Assembly (NCBI GenBank): GCA_036971475.1
Contig: JBAIZL010000002.1
Location: 350,574,082 to 350,638,081, forward strand
Reading direction: 5' to 3'
Length of the DNA stretch: 64,000 nt
DNA from: Prosapia bicincta
Taxonomy: Eukaryota; Arthropoda; Insecta; Hemiptera; Cercopidae
The translations under genes and the position numbers were made by a program. Below are positions 13,619-26,060 of the stretch, piece after piece; within the stretch, counting starts at the first letter, position 1; each line of letters begins with the position of its first letter. The notes under the pieces are model-generated. The model had not been told where the DNA came from. It saw only the letters and a list, made by a program, of their open reading frames with translations, and did no database searches.

Positions 13619-14055
13619 GCAGGCTGTCAAAGTTTTATAGAGTAGTTCGCGCATGTAGGAGAACTGAGTGGGGAGTACATCCAGCTGTAGAAGTAATGAC
13701 TCACGTTAGATGCTTACGTTTGGAATGCGTTGTTTGGCTCGTTCTACTCCAGCTGACTTAAAGAAATGATAGTAGCTATTACAGTCGAATATTTTATTAT
13801 CTGTGGTCGGTGGACATTAGTGAAAAGCCCCCAAGGATACGAAAACCCTTCCACCATGTTGGAGGTCGCTCTTTTAGGAAAAAGAGGCTCCCGTAGGCCT
13901 AGACCATAAAAACCTACGGAGAAACCAGAAAATTTACTAAATATATTTTGGTTGCAGTATGGGCTACATCGGTTTAATACATTACTTGTAACTCATAATT
14001 TTATTTATAATGGCACAATGTCATCTGCGTCAGACTCTTCACTGTCACTCTCAGA
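13619..14055. other. Insertion of unknown type inside satellite A
   Basis: About 435 bp with no match to the satellite unit interrupt it between gcattacaatggtatttgc and the tattcattacatagaa block of the next subunit. It is more GC-rich than its surroundings and ends in a serine-codon-like stretch (gtcagactcttcactgtcac). I saw no clear inverted repeat, target duplication or coding frame, so its class stays open. It could be a transposon fragment or a captured exon. Confidence 0.5.
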
Positions 14056-14780
14056 TTTTCCATATATTCATTACATAGAAAAAGAATATTTTGATATTTT
14101 TTGTTAAAGGTAGCATTACAATGGTATGTACTTGGGTTTTTCAGATATTCTAATCAAATGTAGTCTAGGCGATAATGAGTGATTCGTATTGTTGCGAAGA
14201 ACTCCAATAATGGAGCTAAAACTTATTACATAGAACAAGACTATTTGGACAACATTTGCTAACGGTATCTAGAAATAACTTATTTAGTACTTAAGTATTT
14301 CTGAAATTCCAATTAAATGTAGTCAGCCAATGATGAAATGTTCTTGATTTAGCGCAAAACTGCAAGAATGAAGTGTCGGCGTTGGTGAGTAACTCTTCAA
14401 AATGAATTTAGTTTATTTTTTTTTAACATTCATTACAGAATGTTATTCCATTTTTTTTTAAATGGTGCCATAAATACATTTTGCAGTTAGGAAAATAATT
14501 GTAAAATGACATTTTTTGACGCTAATATTTAAAACATAAAATATTACTATTCTGACACCATTTTTTAATAGTTTAATAAAACACATTAAGACCCTAGGTT
14601 TTCCGATATTCTAATCAAACGTAGCCTAGACGATGATAAATGTACTTCATTGGTGCGTAAAACAGCAAGAATTTCGGATTCGTGTTGATGTCTCACTTTT
14701 TCAACTTTAAAGTAAAAACACCAATCAAACCCGTCACCCCAACAATGATATGTTTTCCAACTACACAACTACCACAGTTG
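14056..14780. repeat. Satellite A array, distal part
   Basis: Satellite A resumes with the agaatattttgatatt block and continues through two more cores (near 14160 and 14610). It fades out in more diverged, indel-rich copies around 14780. Confidence 0.7.
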
Positions 14781-14789
14781 GTACAGTGG

Positions 14790-16370
14790 GTATGGTGAAA
14801 CTAATCCAAGTTACTTCCAACAATTACAGAACGGACCACTGTATATATATTAACCAGTAGTCTGGTAAAAATAACCAAAAATTACAGACCAAAAACTAGG
14901 TTTTGTTGTAGTTTATTTGCTTTTTGGTAGAATTCAAACAGCTATTTTAGTTTCTTCCATTCCCAACAGTAAAACAAAAGTGCAATTGTTCTATATAAGA
15001 TTTATTTTGGTGATACAAAAATTATGATATTATTTGGATATTATAACTTTCTACAGTTCAAAATGTGGAACTTATGTGGACAGAATGAAAAATGAATTTT
15101 CTGTTGCTATTGTTAGTATATGAGGCTATTCAGGTTTTTGTGGTCTAGAAATTTGCTATTATATGTTAATGTATAATTTCAATACATTCAAGAAATGAAT
15201 TACCATAAAGGATCTTAATAAATAACCTTTCATTACCATTAATCAAACTCTTCAATATAATTTGGGCATTAATTCCTACTTTGTCTCTACATTTTTAAAC
15301 TCATAAAGTGACCGGGATAGCAAGTAATAGGACCTATAGACAAAATGGCACCAAAGGAAATGTGACTTTTGGCCCCTAAAAAATAAAGACCCTTTGAGGC
15401 TTTTGCACGTTTTTTGGTGACTATGCAAGATTTCATCAGGCCCCCCTCCAAACTCAATCCCATTACACACACCCAAAATTACACATCTGGAAAAATCATA
15501 ATACAAGCACACTGCAAGCAACGTGACAAGACACTATCAAATACTTGTAAACATAATAGGGTTATTAAACATACAAGTTCCATTATGTATGGCATCCAAT
15601 CACTTGTAAAGAAAGTTGTGCAGCTGATTAAGTCATGTTTAAACTTCGGAATTTTGATGATCCGTGTTATGTAAGTGTGCAGTAAGAAAGGATTTTGCAG
15701 GCTTTTTATTTTAAAGAGTAGAAATTTCCAAAAGTATGTCTTATAAGAAATGCAAAGAGCATATGACATAAACCATAACCATATTTTTGCAGATAAAGTA
15801 TTATTTAGCAAAATACTTTATACGAAAACAAATAATATTGAATATTATTAACAAATCTGATAGATTCTCAAAATAAAAATTATTATTGAATTATTAGGAA
15901 TGTTGCCCTGATCAACACACAGATAAAAATAAGAATTGTATTTAGATACTACATATATCGAGGATACATTCAATTAATAACAAAACAGTAAACTAACAAA
16001 GAATTTAGCAAAATTTCAATTTTAATGAATAAAAAGCAAACATTTGAAACAGGAAAACTTTAATATAAGAATGTGTAGACCTTTTTAAATATATACTTAT
16101 AAAGTCAACCATACAACAAGAGCAACGAGACCCATAATGTCATAATATGAGGGAGCTCTCATAGTGAATAATTATTGTTACACACAGTAATGTAAATACA
16201 CGGGAACTTTATTATGTTAAATATAATGATCTCGTGATTTTATGCTTTTCACCGTAAACAGTAGGTTTTATTTTCTACTTTAAAAAAATTCATAGACGAA
16301 ACCAAAAAAGTGAATACTAAGAAAGAGTTGGACTACGTAAATACTCAATAATAAATTTAAAAATCATAAA
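14790..16370. other. Intergenic sequence, no gene supported
   Basis: AT-rich, apparently low-copy sequence. Several 60-110 codon open frames overlap at 15276-15811 on both strands, but none shows a domain, a sensible start context or a consistent frame bias. I treat them as chance. Confidence 0.5.
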
Positions 16371-16531
16371 GATATCTACCTGCCACGCTACCTAAATAAC
16401 AAAAAGGACCCTATCTCCAAGAGCTTCATAATAACGTATATACCTGCCACCCTACCGAAATAAATCACAGTCTCTTTCTCCACCAAAATCATAAAAATAC
16501 CTTCTACCTACCACCCTACCTAAATAAAGGC
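16371..16531. repeat. Satellite B remnant (one to two monomers)
   Basis: The sequence from gatatctacctgccacgcta to accctacctaaataaa matches the 125 bp monomer of the satellite B array at 22960-25120. It is fused directly to a Tigger 3' fragment. Confidence 0.8.
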
Positions 16532-16848
16532 CGCCGCTATGAGACAGAACAAGCTCTCTATTGAAGATTTTTGGACACAATTCAATGTTTTAGATGCTTT
16601 GAGAATCAATGGATATTCTTAGAATGTAATTTCATAAAAAAACTTTGAATGTCGTTTGGAAAAAGGTCTGTGTATTTTTCACCACTGAAACTCAAGCGGG
16701 ATCAGTACCAGAGGCTGATGAAATTGAATGAAGGTTAATGTGATTGAAGAAGGTGTCGGGTTTACCCAACAATTCAATTTAGAAGTGGCTAATGATGACG
16801 TTCAAGAACTGCTGGATTTACTCAACCAGGAGCTGACAAATAAATGAT
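16438..16848. repeat. Direct segmental repeat, copy 1 (satellite B plus Tigger 3')
   Basis: Nearly identical to 19266-19668, from atacctgccaccctaccg to agctgacaaataaatgat. This copy has 8 extra bases (aatgaagg) near 16727 that are missing from the other. The pair flanks a Penelope-like element. The high identity points to a recent duplication. Confidence 0.9.
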
Positions 16849-17363
16849 GAGCTCATTGAAATGCGTGAGCAAGAGCTAAAATGTAGGCTCTTTAGACCCA
16901 GTTAATATAGAAGATGAAATTACGGTTAGAGACTTGACAAAATGCCTTAGTTTATTTGAGTAATGCTTACAAATTTTGGAAAACATAAGACTCCAATGAT
17001 GACCGTATTTCTGGCACAAAACGAAAAACATTAATGAGTTATGAGGAAAATCTGAGTGAGAAGAAAATGTCTTCAATTCGTCAAACGTATTTTATTGATT
17101 TTATGAACCATTCTATTTCAAAATTAATCCTTTTCACTTACTTCTTTGCAATATGTATGTATATAATATAATTTTTTGTTGTATTATGTATTTAGGATTT
17201 TAAATAAATACATTTTTCTTCTAAATTATTAATTTATTAAGTCTTTGGTCCCAATTAATCATGTTTCCTATTTGATTGTATGTAAAGTTATACCCCGACT
17301 TACATGAATTCGACTTACACTGCTATTGCTCGGTCCCACCTATCTCATAGATACGGGGTATTA

Positions 17364-17366
<3 letters not shown>
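16527..17366 (+). pseudogene. Tigger 3' fragment with transposase C terminus
   Basis: The plus strand reads the end of a Tigger transposase in broken frames. Near 16555-16590 it has IEDFWTQFNVLDALR, a conserved stretch of the family. It then has VVWKKV, and near 16785-16840 DDVQELLDLLNQELTNK, the usual acidic C-terminal tail. Stops and an 8 bp insertion interrupt it. Further 3' coding remnants reach about 17095. The element ends at the terminal repeat ending cggggtattactg next to TA at 17367. Its 5' two thirds are absent and satellite B takes their place. Read in reverse, the end begins cagtaataccccgtatctat. Confidence 0.75.

Positions 17367-17427
<61 letters not shown>
17367..17427. repeat. 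(TA)n microsatellite
   Basis: About 30 TA units directly abut the Tigger right end. On the far side it adjoins the 3' end of the minus-strand PLE. Confidence 0.95.
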
Positions 17428-17429
<2 letters not shown>

Positions 17430-17430
<1 letters not shown>

Positions 17431-19265
17431 ATAAATTTAAAATATTTCAAACACAAGAATACTTTTAATGAATATATTTATTCAAAGCTCTTCGCCAATA
17501 AAAAAGTATCAGCATCTTCAGGAAAAATAATTATCTAATAAAATACTTTTACAAAATTAAATCATATGTACTACAAAGAATCATATGTTTATAATTATTG
17601 CACTTATGTAAATTTTTCTATAACATCAATGACTTTATAAATAGTTTGGTGCCTTGATCTCACTTGAATTTGTTCATCAATTAATTTGTCTTTAACTTTA
17701 TGCTTATAAATTTCCAATGTTTCAAATATATTCATTTTTAATCCTTTATTTAATTCTTTTATTAATTTCATATTTTCTATTTCCGGAAACTCATGTCCAT
17801 TATTAATACAATGCGTAGCTAAATTGGATTTGTATATGTTTGGTTTGATATAAGCGTTTAAATGTTCTTTGTATCTTTCTTTTAATTTCTTTTTTGTTTG
17901 TCCTACATATAATTTATTACAAGTTTGACATTTTATATTATATACTCCATTTCTATCGTGCATATTATTTTGATTTTTGTTATTGTTTATTAAATTTGTA
18001 ATTTTATTATCGGTTTTATATATAATTTGTAAATTTGTTTCTTTAAATAATCATGTAATTTTATTTATTTCGTTACCAGTGAATGTAAAAGTTGTCCAAA
18101 TATTTTCTCTCTTATTAGGTACAAAATTATTTTCGAGTTTCTGTTTTCTTATTATATTATTATTTAATTTATCTATAGTTTTTCTTTTATATCCATTTTC
18201 TAAGCCAATTTGATATATTATATTTTTCTCCTTTATTTGATCATTTAAACTCATTGGTATTTTGTGCATTCTATGTAGTAAATTATAAAGCGCTGCCATT
18301 TTTTGGTTGTATGGATGGTTTGATTAATTGGGTATTATTTGATTTGTCTGCGTTGGTTTTCTATATATATTATATTCAAATGATTCTTTATTTCTAGTAA
18401 TTGTAATATCTAAATAATTTATTTTATTTTTTATTTCAAATTCATGAGTAAATTTTATATTTTCGTGTATATTATTTATACATTTTAATATTTTGTCAAT
18501 GTTTGAACCATTATTATTTGATATGTATAATCCATCATCTACATATCTAAACCAGTGTCCATTTTGATCATATGTTTTAATAATCTTATCTATATCAATG
18601 TCTATATTTTGTAAAAATATTTCCGATAATATGCTGGACATTGGAGAGCCCATTGTTAATCCATCCTTTTGTTTATAAATTTTATTATTATATAAAAAAT
18701 AATTTTGATTTAATATGATTTTTAATGTATTTATTATTTCTTGTGTTAATGTGTTATCTTTTTCAAATGTGTCTATATTATTTTTTATTATTTCAAGCGT
18801 TTTCATTATAGGTATGTTATTATACATGTTAGTAACATCAAATGATATTAATTTTGTATTATTATCAATTTTAATATCTTTTAATTTTTCAATAAGTTCA
18901 ATCGAGTTTTTTATATTATGAGTATTATTTAATTTTACCTTATCTTTAAGTAATAAAGCCAAATATTTTGAAATTTTATAGAAGGAGCTGTTGTAAAATT
19001 AACTAATGGCCTAATTGGTTTATCTTCTTTGTGCAATTTAATTAGTCCATTTAATCTTGGAATTTTAGGATTCTCATTTAAGTAATTATTAGTATATTTT
19101 TGATTAAATAATTTAGATGATGTTTTTATTATATTTTTTATTTCATTTTGATATTTGTCTGTGGGATCTTTATTTATTTCTGTATATTGGTTTTTAGATA
19201 TATAATTTTCAGTTTTATTTATATGTTCTTGTTTATCAATAATAACTACAGCATTACCTTTATCA
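17430..19265 (-). mobile_element. Penelope-like element, 5'-truncated
   Basis: A minus-strand PLE that retains its 3' non-coding end, the GIY-YIG endonuclease and most of the reverse transcriptase. Its 5' side stops abruptly at about 19265, where the second copy of the satellite-Tigger repeat starts. 5' truncation is the usual result of incomplete target-primed reverse transcription. It lies between two (TA)n runs and two near-identical flanking segments, so insertion and segmental duplication are linked here. It is much less decayed than the PLE pieces at 1.2-2.3 kb and 27.5-28.1 kb. Confidence 0.85.
17604..19265 (-). pseudogene. PLE reverse transcriptase / GIY-YIG endonuclease, frameshifted and 5'-truncated
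   Basis: Reading from 19265 downward, the first piece (about 19265-18963) has DKGNAVVIIDKQ and then PRLNGLIKLHKEDKPIRPLV, the PLE versions of early RT motifs. After a frameshift, 18962-18324 carries the RT palm: ISFDVTNMYNNIP (motif A aspartate), DGLTMGSPMSSILSEIF (motif B) and FRYVDDGLYI (the YVDD catalytic pair), then a thumb stretch ending in NIYRKPT. A short piece at 18299-18051 links on, and 17963-17604 is the endonuclease, with GVYNIKCQTCNKLYVGQT and ERYKEH. RT copies the element RNA at a nick made by the endonuclease. Frame changes between pieces and the missing N terminus make it inactive, but the catalytic motifs are intact. Confidence 0.85.
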
Positions 19266-19668
19266 ATATACCTGCCACCCTACCGAAATAAATCACAGTC
19301 TCTTTCTCCACCAAAATCATAAAAATACCTTCTACCTACCACCCTACCTAAATAAAGGCCGCCGCTATGAGACAGAACAAGCTCTCTATTGAAGATTTTT
19401 GGACACAATTCAATGTTTTAGATGCTTTGAGAATCAATGGATATTCTTAGAATGTAATTTCATAAAAAAACTTTGAATGTCGTTTGGAAAAAGGTCTGTG
19501 TATTTTTCACCACTGAAACTCAAGCGGGATCAGTACCAGAGGCTGATGAAATTGTTAATGTGATTGAAGAAGGTGTCGGGTTTACCCAACAACTCAATTT
19601 AGAAGTGGCTAATGATGACGTTCAAGAACTGCTGGATTTACTCAACCAGGAGCTGACAAATAAATGAT
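19266..19668. repeat. Direct segmental repeat, copy 2 (satellite B plus Tigger 3')
   Basis: The second copy of 16438-16848. It lacks the 8 bp insertion, so the transposase tail is open from 19473 to 19667 (64 codons) and closes at TGA after ELTNK. It is joined on the left to the truncated PLE and on the right to a (TA)n run, and it lacks the last 500 bp of the Tigger found in copy 1. Confidence 0.9.

Positions 19669-19671
<3 letters not shown>

Positions 19672-19733
<62 letters not shown>
19672..19733. repeat. (TA)n microsatellite
   Basis: About 30 TA units abut the duplicated Tigger fragment. Confidence 0.95.
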
Positions 19734-19736
<3 letters not shown>

Positions 19737-19739
19737 AAA

Positions 19740-20160
19740 AAAATCAGTAGGTGGTTTATTGACTTTATTCAGTTACTCTTTCTGAAATGGGTTGGCAGTA
19801 ATGATTGAAAGCACTATAAACATATAAGAAGAATTATTATTTGCTTCAATCTTCACGAGTTACTAGTTCTTCACTAAAACATTTGAACTAATGTTATAAG
19901 TTAAAATTGTTTTTTAGTGACTTATTTTTTTGATTACTAAAGATTGCTATTTTGTTTAACACAAGACTAATGACAACAATGTTCAGAATCCTTTGTGTAA
20001 CCAGTAATATAATAAAACACAGGAAATTGCAAAATTATTTTGTTATGCTATAGAATTGTTTAATTATATTTATAAACATACTATTCAAGATCTAAAATAT
20101 ATCACTACTTTTTAAAAAGTATAATTTATACTCTATGTCTTTATTTTAATTAGTGTCAGA
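19740..20160 (-). repeat. Segment inverted relative to 26060-26530
   Basis: The stretch with tgtgtaaccagtaatata near 19996 and gaaatgggttggcagtaatg near 19790 is found again in reverse at 26060-26530 (tatattactggttacaca near 26157, and the gggttggtagtcattactg complement near 26495). Both copies lack coding frames. Confidence 0.75.
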
Positions 20161-21735
20161 TGTAATTTAGTTCTGCAGACCTCACATTATATTTTTGATA
20201 ATTTTACAAAACGAGGTATTAGGAGTTACACACCGGGAGTCAATTATTAACAGCCTATCTATATGTTGGATGCTATTCTGCATACTGTAAATGGAAGCTC
20301 AGTCAATACATTACATACAAGCCAGTTATAAATGGTATAATAATCTACGAAATTCAATATTTGGATCTAGAAGTTATTTAAACAGCTAAAATAGGGGCCT
20401 ACGCAGGAAAGCAGCTAGAGAGACCTTACTTACCTTAATTTAAATTTAAAATATAATGTATCAATTCATGAGCCTAAAGCTTTTGTATTACACTATAACA
20501 CATGAACAAATGAAAATGTATAGTGATTATTGTGATGATTATATAAACATGACTTAACCATTAAATACAACATTCTCAGATATGAAGCTATCAACAGCAC
20601 AAGACACATAAATCCATACAGAATCAAAAAACACTTGAAGCAAATTAAACCCCCATAGCTTATAAATTAAATTTTCTACTTAAGCTTCACAAAACAGATC
20701 CTTTAACGCCTCTTAATTGACCACACCAGTACCCCACCCCATGTTGTAGCTAAATTTCCCCACAGAACTATTTAAATTCATAAAATCCACAGGCATTGTT
20801 CTATTGAAAAATTCCTAAATTTTATTCAACACAACAAATTTTGAAAATTTACAAATCGCAAATCAATGAAACAAAAGTAATCACATCACAAAATTACAAG
20901 CATTGATAGCCAGCATCTTGAGAGCAAGATTTAAACTCCATATTGAACCAAACCACACTTACAGTACAATAAATACTCAGGCAGCATCAAATCTGCTATA
21001 CATTTATCAATGATATCACATTCTATAGATGAAATAAACCCCTAACACGTATTTTAATATCTCAATTCTACACATACAAAACTAACATACACTATCAAAA
21101 CAGAAAAAAACAGTTGTTTTAATTACCTTGACCTAACAATTACATGTACAGACAAACCAACACAAATTTAACAAGTTAATTCTACATAAGACAAAAATAA
21201 GATTGTCCTTTCGCAGGTCAATGCAAGTTTCGCTAACACTTTCTTATAAAATATTTAAAGTCTAGCTCAATTATTTTGCTGCCAATTATATACTGTGAAT
21301 TTTTTAAACTGAAACTCTGTAAATTTATTAAAAGGCAAGAAATTACTATAATAATTGTCTGGTGTGGTTAAATACATGTTATCTTATAAGTGTTTTAAAA
21401 TAATTACTTTAAACATAAGATCATCCAAATAACATTTTTACAAAGTTTCAGTTTAATAGGTTTTTTGATAAACCAATCCATGAAACTAAGCGTAAGACTA
21501 GCTGATTTTAATTTATTTTAAATCTTTTCATTTAAACTATTATAAACGTTGCAGAGCTTTCTGTACAGAGTCAATAGAAGAATTAGAGTCTTGATAATAT
21601 TACTTTTGCAACTTATTAATTGCGAATGGTTGTTTGTGGTATTTCATCATCTTGTGTTTATAGAGTTTTATTCTTCTTCACTATACAAGAAATAGCTACC
21701 TCCAGAACATAAACATAAAAAGGGAGCCTTGAAGA
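20160..21735 (+). repeat. Segmental duplication, copy 1
   Basis: Matches 26660-28620 plus 29745-29845 in the same orientation. Shared markers are cattacatacaagccagtta near 20307 and 26785, aaaccaatccatgaaactaag near 21469 and 28465, and the gtggtatttcatcatcttgtg block near 21635 and 29747. No gene is visible. Parts may be PLE-derived, because copy 2 contains a PLE reverse transcriptase relic inside the matching region. Confidence 0.75.
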
Positions 21736-22810
21736 AAATATTCATTACATAGAATTAGAATATTTTGATATTTCTTAAAGGTAGCATTACAATGGTATGT
21801 ACTTGGGTTTTTTAGTTATTCTAATCAAATATAGTCTAGACGATAATGAATCATTCATTCCTCTTTGTTGTGAAGAACTGCAATAATGAAGCTAATATTT
21901 ATTACATAGATTAAGACTATTTCGAGAACATTTCTTAGTAGTATCTAGAAATAACATATCAAGTACTGAAGCATTTCCGATATTCTAACCAAATGTAGTC
22001 TAGCCGATGATGAAATAGACTTCATTTTGCAAATATGCAAGAATGATGTGTCGGCGTTGGTGAGTAACTCTTCCAGCCTAATGGTACAAACACCAAGCTT
22101 ACACGACACCCCAGCAGTAAAAAAGCGTATTGCCATCTCTACACCCAAACCACTGTTGTAGAAGTGTTACTTACGCGATGTTACCTAACAATCGGAACAA
22201 ACAATCGAAAGTAGATACTTGAAGTTTCTCCTTTGCCTCAATCTTATATCTAAGTAAAAGTCTAAAGACTACCAAAATGTAAAATTATTAAAGATAATTA
22301 CATGATTTAGTTTTTAGACTAATTTTATATCTTATATACTAATTTTTAATTTACTATCTTACATTATTTACAGATTTTTATTACCTTTTTTATAAATGGT
22401 TGCATAAACACATCTGGCAGTTATTAAATTAAATATAAAAATACATTTCTTGAAGGTAATATTTAAAACATAAAATACCACTATTCTGGCATAATTTCTT
22501 AATGGTATCTATAGTTAAAACATTAAGTATTTAACTTTTACCGATATTCTAATCAAATATAGTCTAGGCGATGATGAATCCTCCTTCATTGGTGCTCAAA
22601 ACTGCAAGAATTACGCGTTTGCATTGGCGACTGACTCTTTTAACTTAAAAGTAAGTACACAAATCATACCCGTCACCCCAACAGCAACGAACATGATTCC
22701 ATCTCTTGACCACCAGAACATCTGTAGCACTGATGATGAAATTGTAGTTACACGACTTTTTACAATATAAAAATAATCGGAAATACATACATGCAGCATC
22801 TCCTATGCTT
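21736..22810. repeat. Satellite A, isolated ~1 kb block
   Basis: Contains the satellite A markers in order: the ttgatatttcttaaaggtag block, the cgatgatgaa core near 22005 and 22570, gtgtcggcgttggtgag near 22050, and aacagcaacgaacatgatt near 22680. It is a displaced piece of the family seen at 7.7-14.8 kb, lying just upstream of satellite B. Confidence 0.8.
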
Positions 22811-22959
22811 AGACGTCTCAAGTTTAAGTCACAGTCTACTACGTTCTTTACATGTTAAAACGTCTTCAAACGTTTATGAATTAAAGCTCATAATCTTTTT
22901 AAATTAAAGTGAAACCATGGTGAGAGGTTGTACAATAATTAAAAAAGACCTTCATAATA

Positions 22960-25120
22960 ATGTATATACCAGCCACACTACCGAAATAAAATAGTCTCTT
23001 TCTCCACCGAAAACATAAAGATATCTACCTGCCGCCCTACCTAAATAACAAAAAGGACACTCTCTCCATGAGCTTCATAATAACGTCTATATCTGCCATC
23101 TTACTAAAAAAAACGTCTCTTTATTCACCGAAAAAATAGAGCTACCTACCAGCCAACCATATAAATAACAACCCGGTCCCTCTCTCCACCAGCTTCATAA
23201 TGACGTATGCAACCCTACCGGAATATATATCACAGTTTCTTTCTCCACCGAATAAATAGAGATATCTACCAGCCACCCCATAGAAATAACAACCAGGTCC
23301 CTCTCTCCAAGAGTTTCATAATGATGTATATACCTGCCACCGTAACCAAATAAAACAGTTTCTTTCTCCACTGAAAATATAAATATATCTACCAGCCAAC
23401 CATATAAATAACAACCCGGTCTCTCTCTCCACCAGCTTCATAATGACGTATGCAACCCTACCGGAATATATCACAATTTCTTTCTCCACCGAAAACATAG
23501 AGCTATCTACCAGCCACCCCATATAAATAACAATAAGGACCCTCTCTCCAAGAGCTTCATAATGACGTATATACCTGCCGTCCTACCGAAATAAAATACA
23601 GTCTCTTTCTCCACCGAAATCATAAAGATATCTACCTGCCACCCTACCTAAATAACAACAAGGACCCTCTCTCCAAGAGCTTCATAATGACGTATATACC
23701 TGCCGTCCTACCGAAATAAAATACAGTCTCTTTCTCCACCGAAATCATAAAGATATCTACCTGCCACCCTACCTAAATAACAACAAGAACCCTCTCTCCA
23801 AGAGCTTCATAATGACGTATATACCTGCCGTCCTACCGAAATAAAATACAGTCTCTTTCTCCACCGAAATCATAAAGATATCTACCTGCCACCCTACCTA
23901 AATTACAACAAGGACCCTCTCTCCAAGAGCTTCATAATGACGTATATACCTGCCGTCCTACCGAAATAAAATACAGTCTCTTTCTCCACCGTAATCATAA
24001 AGATATCTACCTGCCACCCTACCTAAATAACAACAAGGACCCTCTCTCCAAGAGCTTCATAATGACGTATATACCTGCCGTCCTACCGAAATAAAATACA
24101 CTCTCTTTCTCCACCGAAATCATAAAGATATTTACCTGCCACCCTACTTAATAACAAAAATGACCACCTCTCCAAGGGCTTCATAATAACGTATATACCT
24201 GCCACCTAACCGAAATAAAACACAGTTTTTTTCCTCCACCGAAAAATTAAAGATATCTACCTGCCACCCTACCTAAATAACAACGATGTCCCTCTCTCCA
24301 AGAGCTTCATAATGACGTCTATACCTGCCATCTTACTAAAAAAAACGTCTCTTTTTCCACCGAAAAAATAGAGCTATCTACCAGCCAGCCCATATAAATA
24401 ACAACCAGGTCCCTCTCTCAAAGTGTTTCATAATGATGTATATACCTGCCACACTACCCAAATAAAACAGTTTCTTTCTCCACTGAAAATATAAATATAT
24501 CTATCAGCCAAACATATAAATAACAACCCGGTCCCTCTCTCCACCAGCTTCATAATGACGTATGCAACCTTACCGGAATATATGACAGTTTCTTTCTCCA
24601 CGGAAGAAATAGAGATACCTACCAGCCACCCCATATAAAAAACGACCCGGTCCCTTTTTCCAAAAGCTTCATAATGATGTATATACCTGCCACCCTACCG
24701 AAATAAAACGCAGTTTCTTTCTCCACCGAAAAAATAGAGATATCTACCAGCCACCCCATATAAAAAAACGACCCGGTCCCTTTTTCCAAGTGCTTCATAA
24801 TGACGTATATACCTGACAATCCTACCGAAATAAAATACAGTCTCTTTCTCCACCGAAATCATAAAGATATCTACCTGCCACCCTACCTAAATAACAAGGA
24901 CCCTCTCTCCAAGAGCTTCATAATGACGCATATACCTGCCATCCTACCGAAATAAAACACAGTGTCTTTCTCCACCGAAAACATAAAGATATCTACCTGT
25001 CACACTATATAAATAACAATCCGGTCCCTCTCTCCACCAGCTTCATAATGTTGTATATACCTGCCATCCTACCGGAATATATCACAGTCTCTTTCTCCAA
25101 TGAAATCATAAAGATATCTA
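22960..25120. repeat. Satellite B array, 125 bp dimeric monomer
   Basis: About 17 tandem copies. The spacing of the caagagcttcataatgacg marker is 125 bp in the central, most regular part (23549, 23674, 23799). Each monomer consists of two related halves of ~62 bp: one with atacctgccgtcctaccgaa and tctctttctccacc, the other with atctacctgccaccctaccta and ccctctctccaagagcttc. Central copies are nearly identical and edge copies are diverged, as expected from unequal crossing-over. Short minus-strand open frames at 23316-24819 are repeat-derived. Confidence 0.92.
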
Positions 25121-26060
25121 CCCTATAAAGCTGCTCTTTTCTTAGTGGAAATAGTATCTTTGGATGTCATTGCATTATTGCCTATATTTTAAATAATATG
25201 AACATTTTTTGTGTAATTGTTATCTTATTTGATTGTTTCATATCTTAGTTGTGAGTTGAACATTGATAGTTATAATCACTCTCACTAACTCTCTCACTTA
25301 CAATCATTAAAGTACTCTCTGATTCCACAAACCAACTATAAATCTCTCTTTCATTAGGGTGAGGATTGTATTTCAAAATTATACAAGTAACATTATACTC
25401 AAACGCACATGAAAAGACTGCAAAATATAAACACGCAATAAATAAAAATATCATACTAAACACACAATAAATACTAAAACAAAATAAAACAACTCAAAAT
25501 TTAAAAAACACAACCATAATGGTCAACTGTGTATAAACCTTCTAAAAGTCAAAGTGATTTGATAGGTTAACAGTTAAATTACTAGGATCATGTACATAGA
25601 TACATGCTGCACCCCCTATCTTTTAAATCCAAAGATGATTGATTGTTAAAATATTAAGAAATGTTGCCAATTACAGTCAACTGGACATAGGTTAGTTTTA
25701 GGTACTGTCTGTTATAAAATAAAAATATTTTATAGAGTATTTTTATTTGATAGAAAAAATTTAACAAATTATGTGGTAATTCTGATTATATATTTGTTAT
25801 CAAGTTTTGATACTACATTTCAGTGAATATATTAATGACTTACATTTTATGTCATATAAAATTTTGCGATGTGTCCCAATTTTCAAAAATATCCTTTGGC
25901 CATTACAAGTAAATAAATTTTTTTTAAATTTAATCCAAATGCATTATTCAAAATAATAAATCTCAGGTATTTTAATGGGGGGTCTGCTAGAACTAAATTA
26001 AATCTAACAGAAATTAAAGTGAGACCTAGAATATAAATTACACTTTTTAAATATGTAGTC
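25121..26060. other. Intergenic sequence, no gene supported
   Basis: AT-rich, with only short frames (25245-25463 and 25883-26095 on the minus strand) that show no motif. Nothing else was recognised. Confidence 0.5.

Noticed and set aside
15276..15811. Overlapping 60-110 codon frames
   Set aside because: Both strands are open at once, with no motif or repeat of the frame elsewhere; not enough to call a gene.
18715..18921. 68-codon plus-strand hydrophobic frame
   Set aside because: Antisense to the PLE reverse transcriptase; AT-rich DNA gives apparent membrane segments.
23316..24819. Minus-strand 66-68 codon frames resembling one another
   Set aside because: Translations of satellite B monomers.
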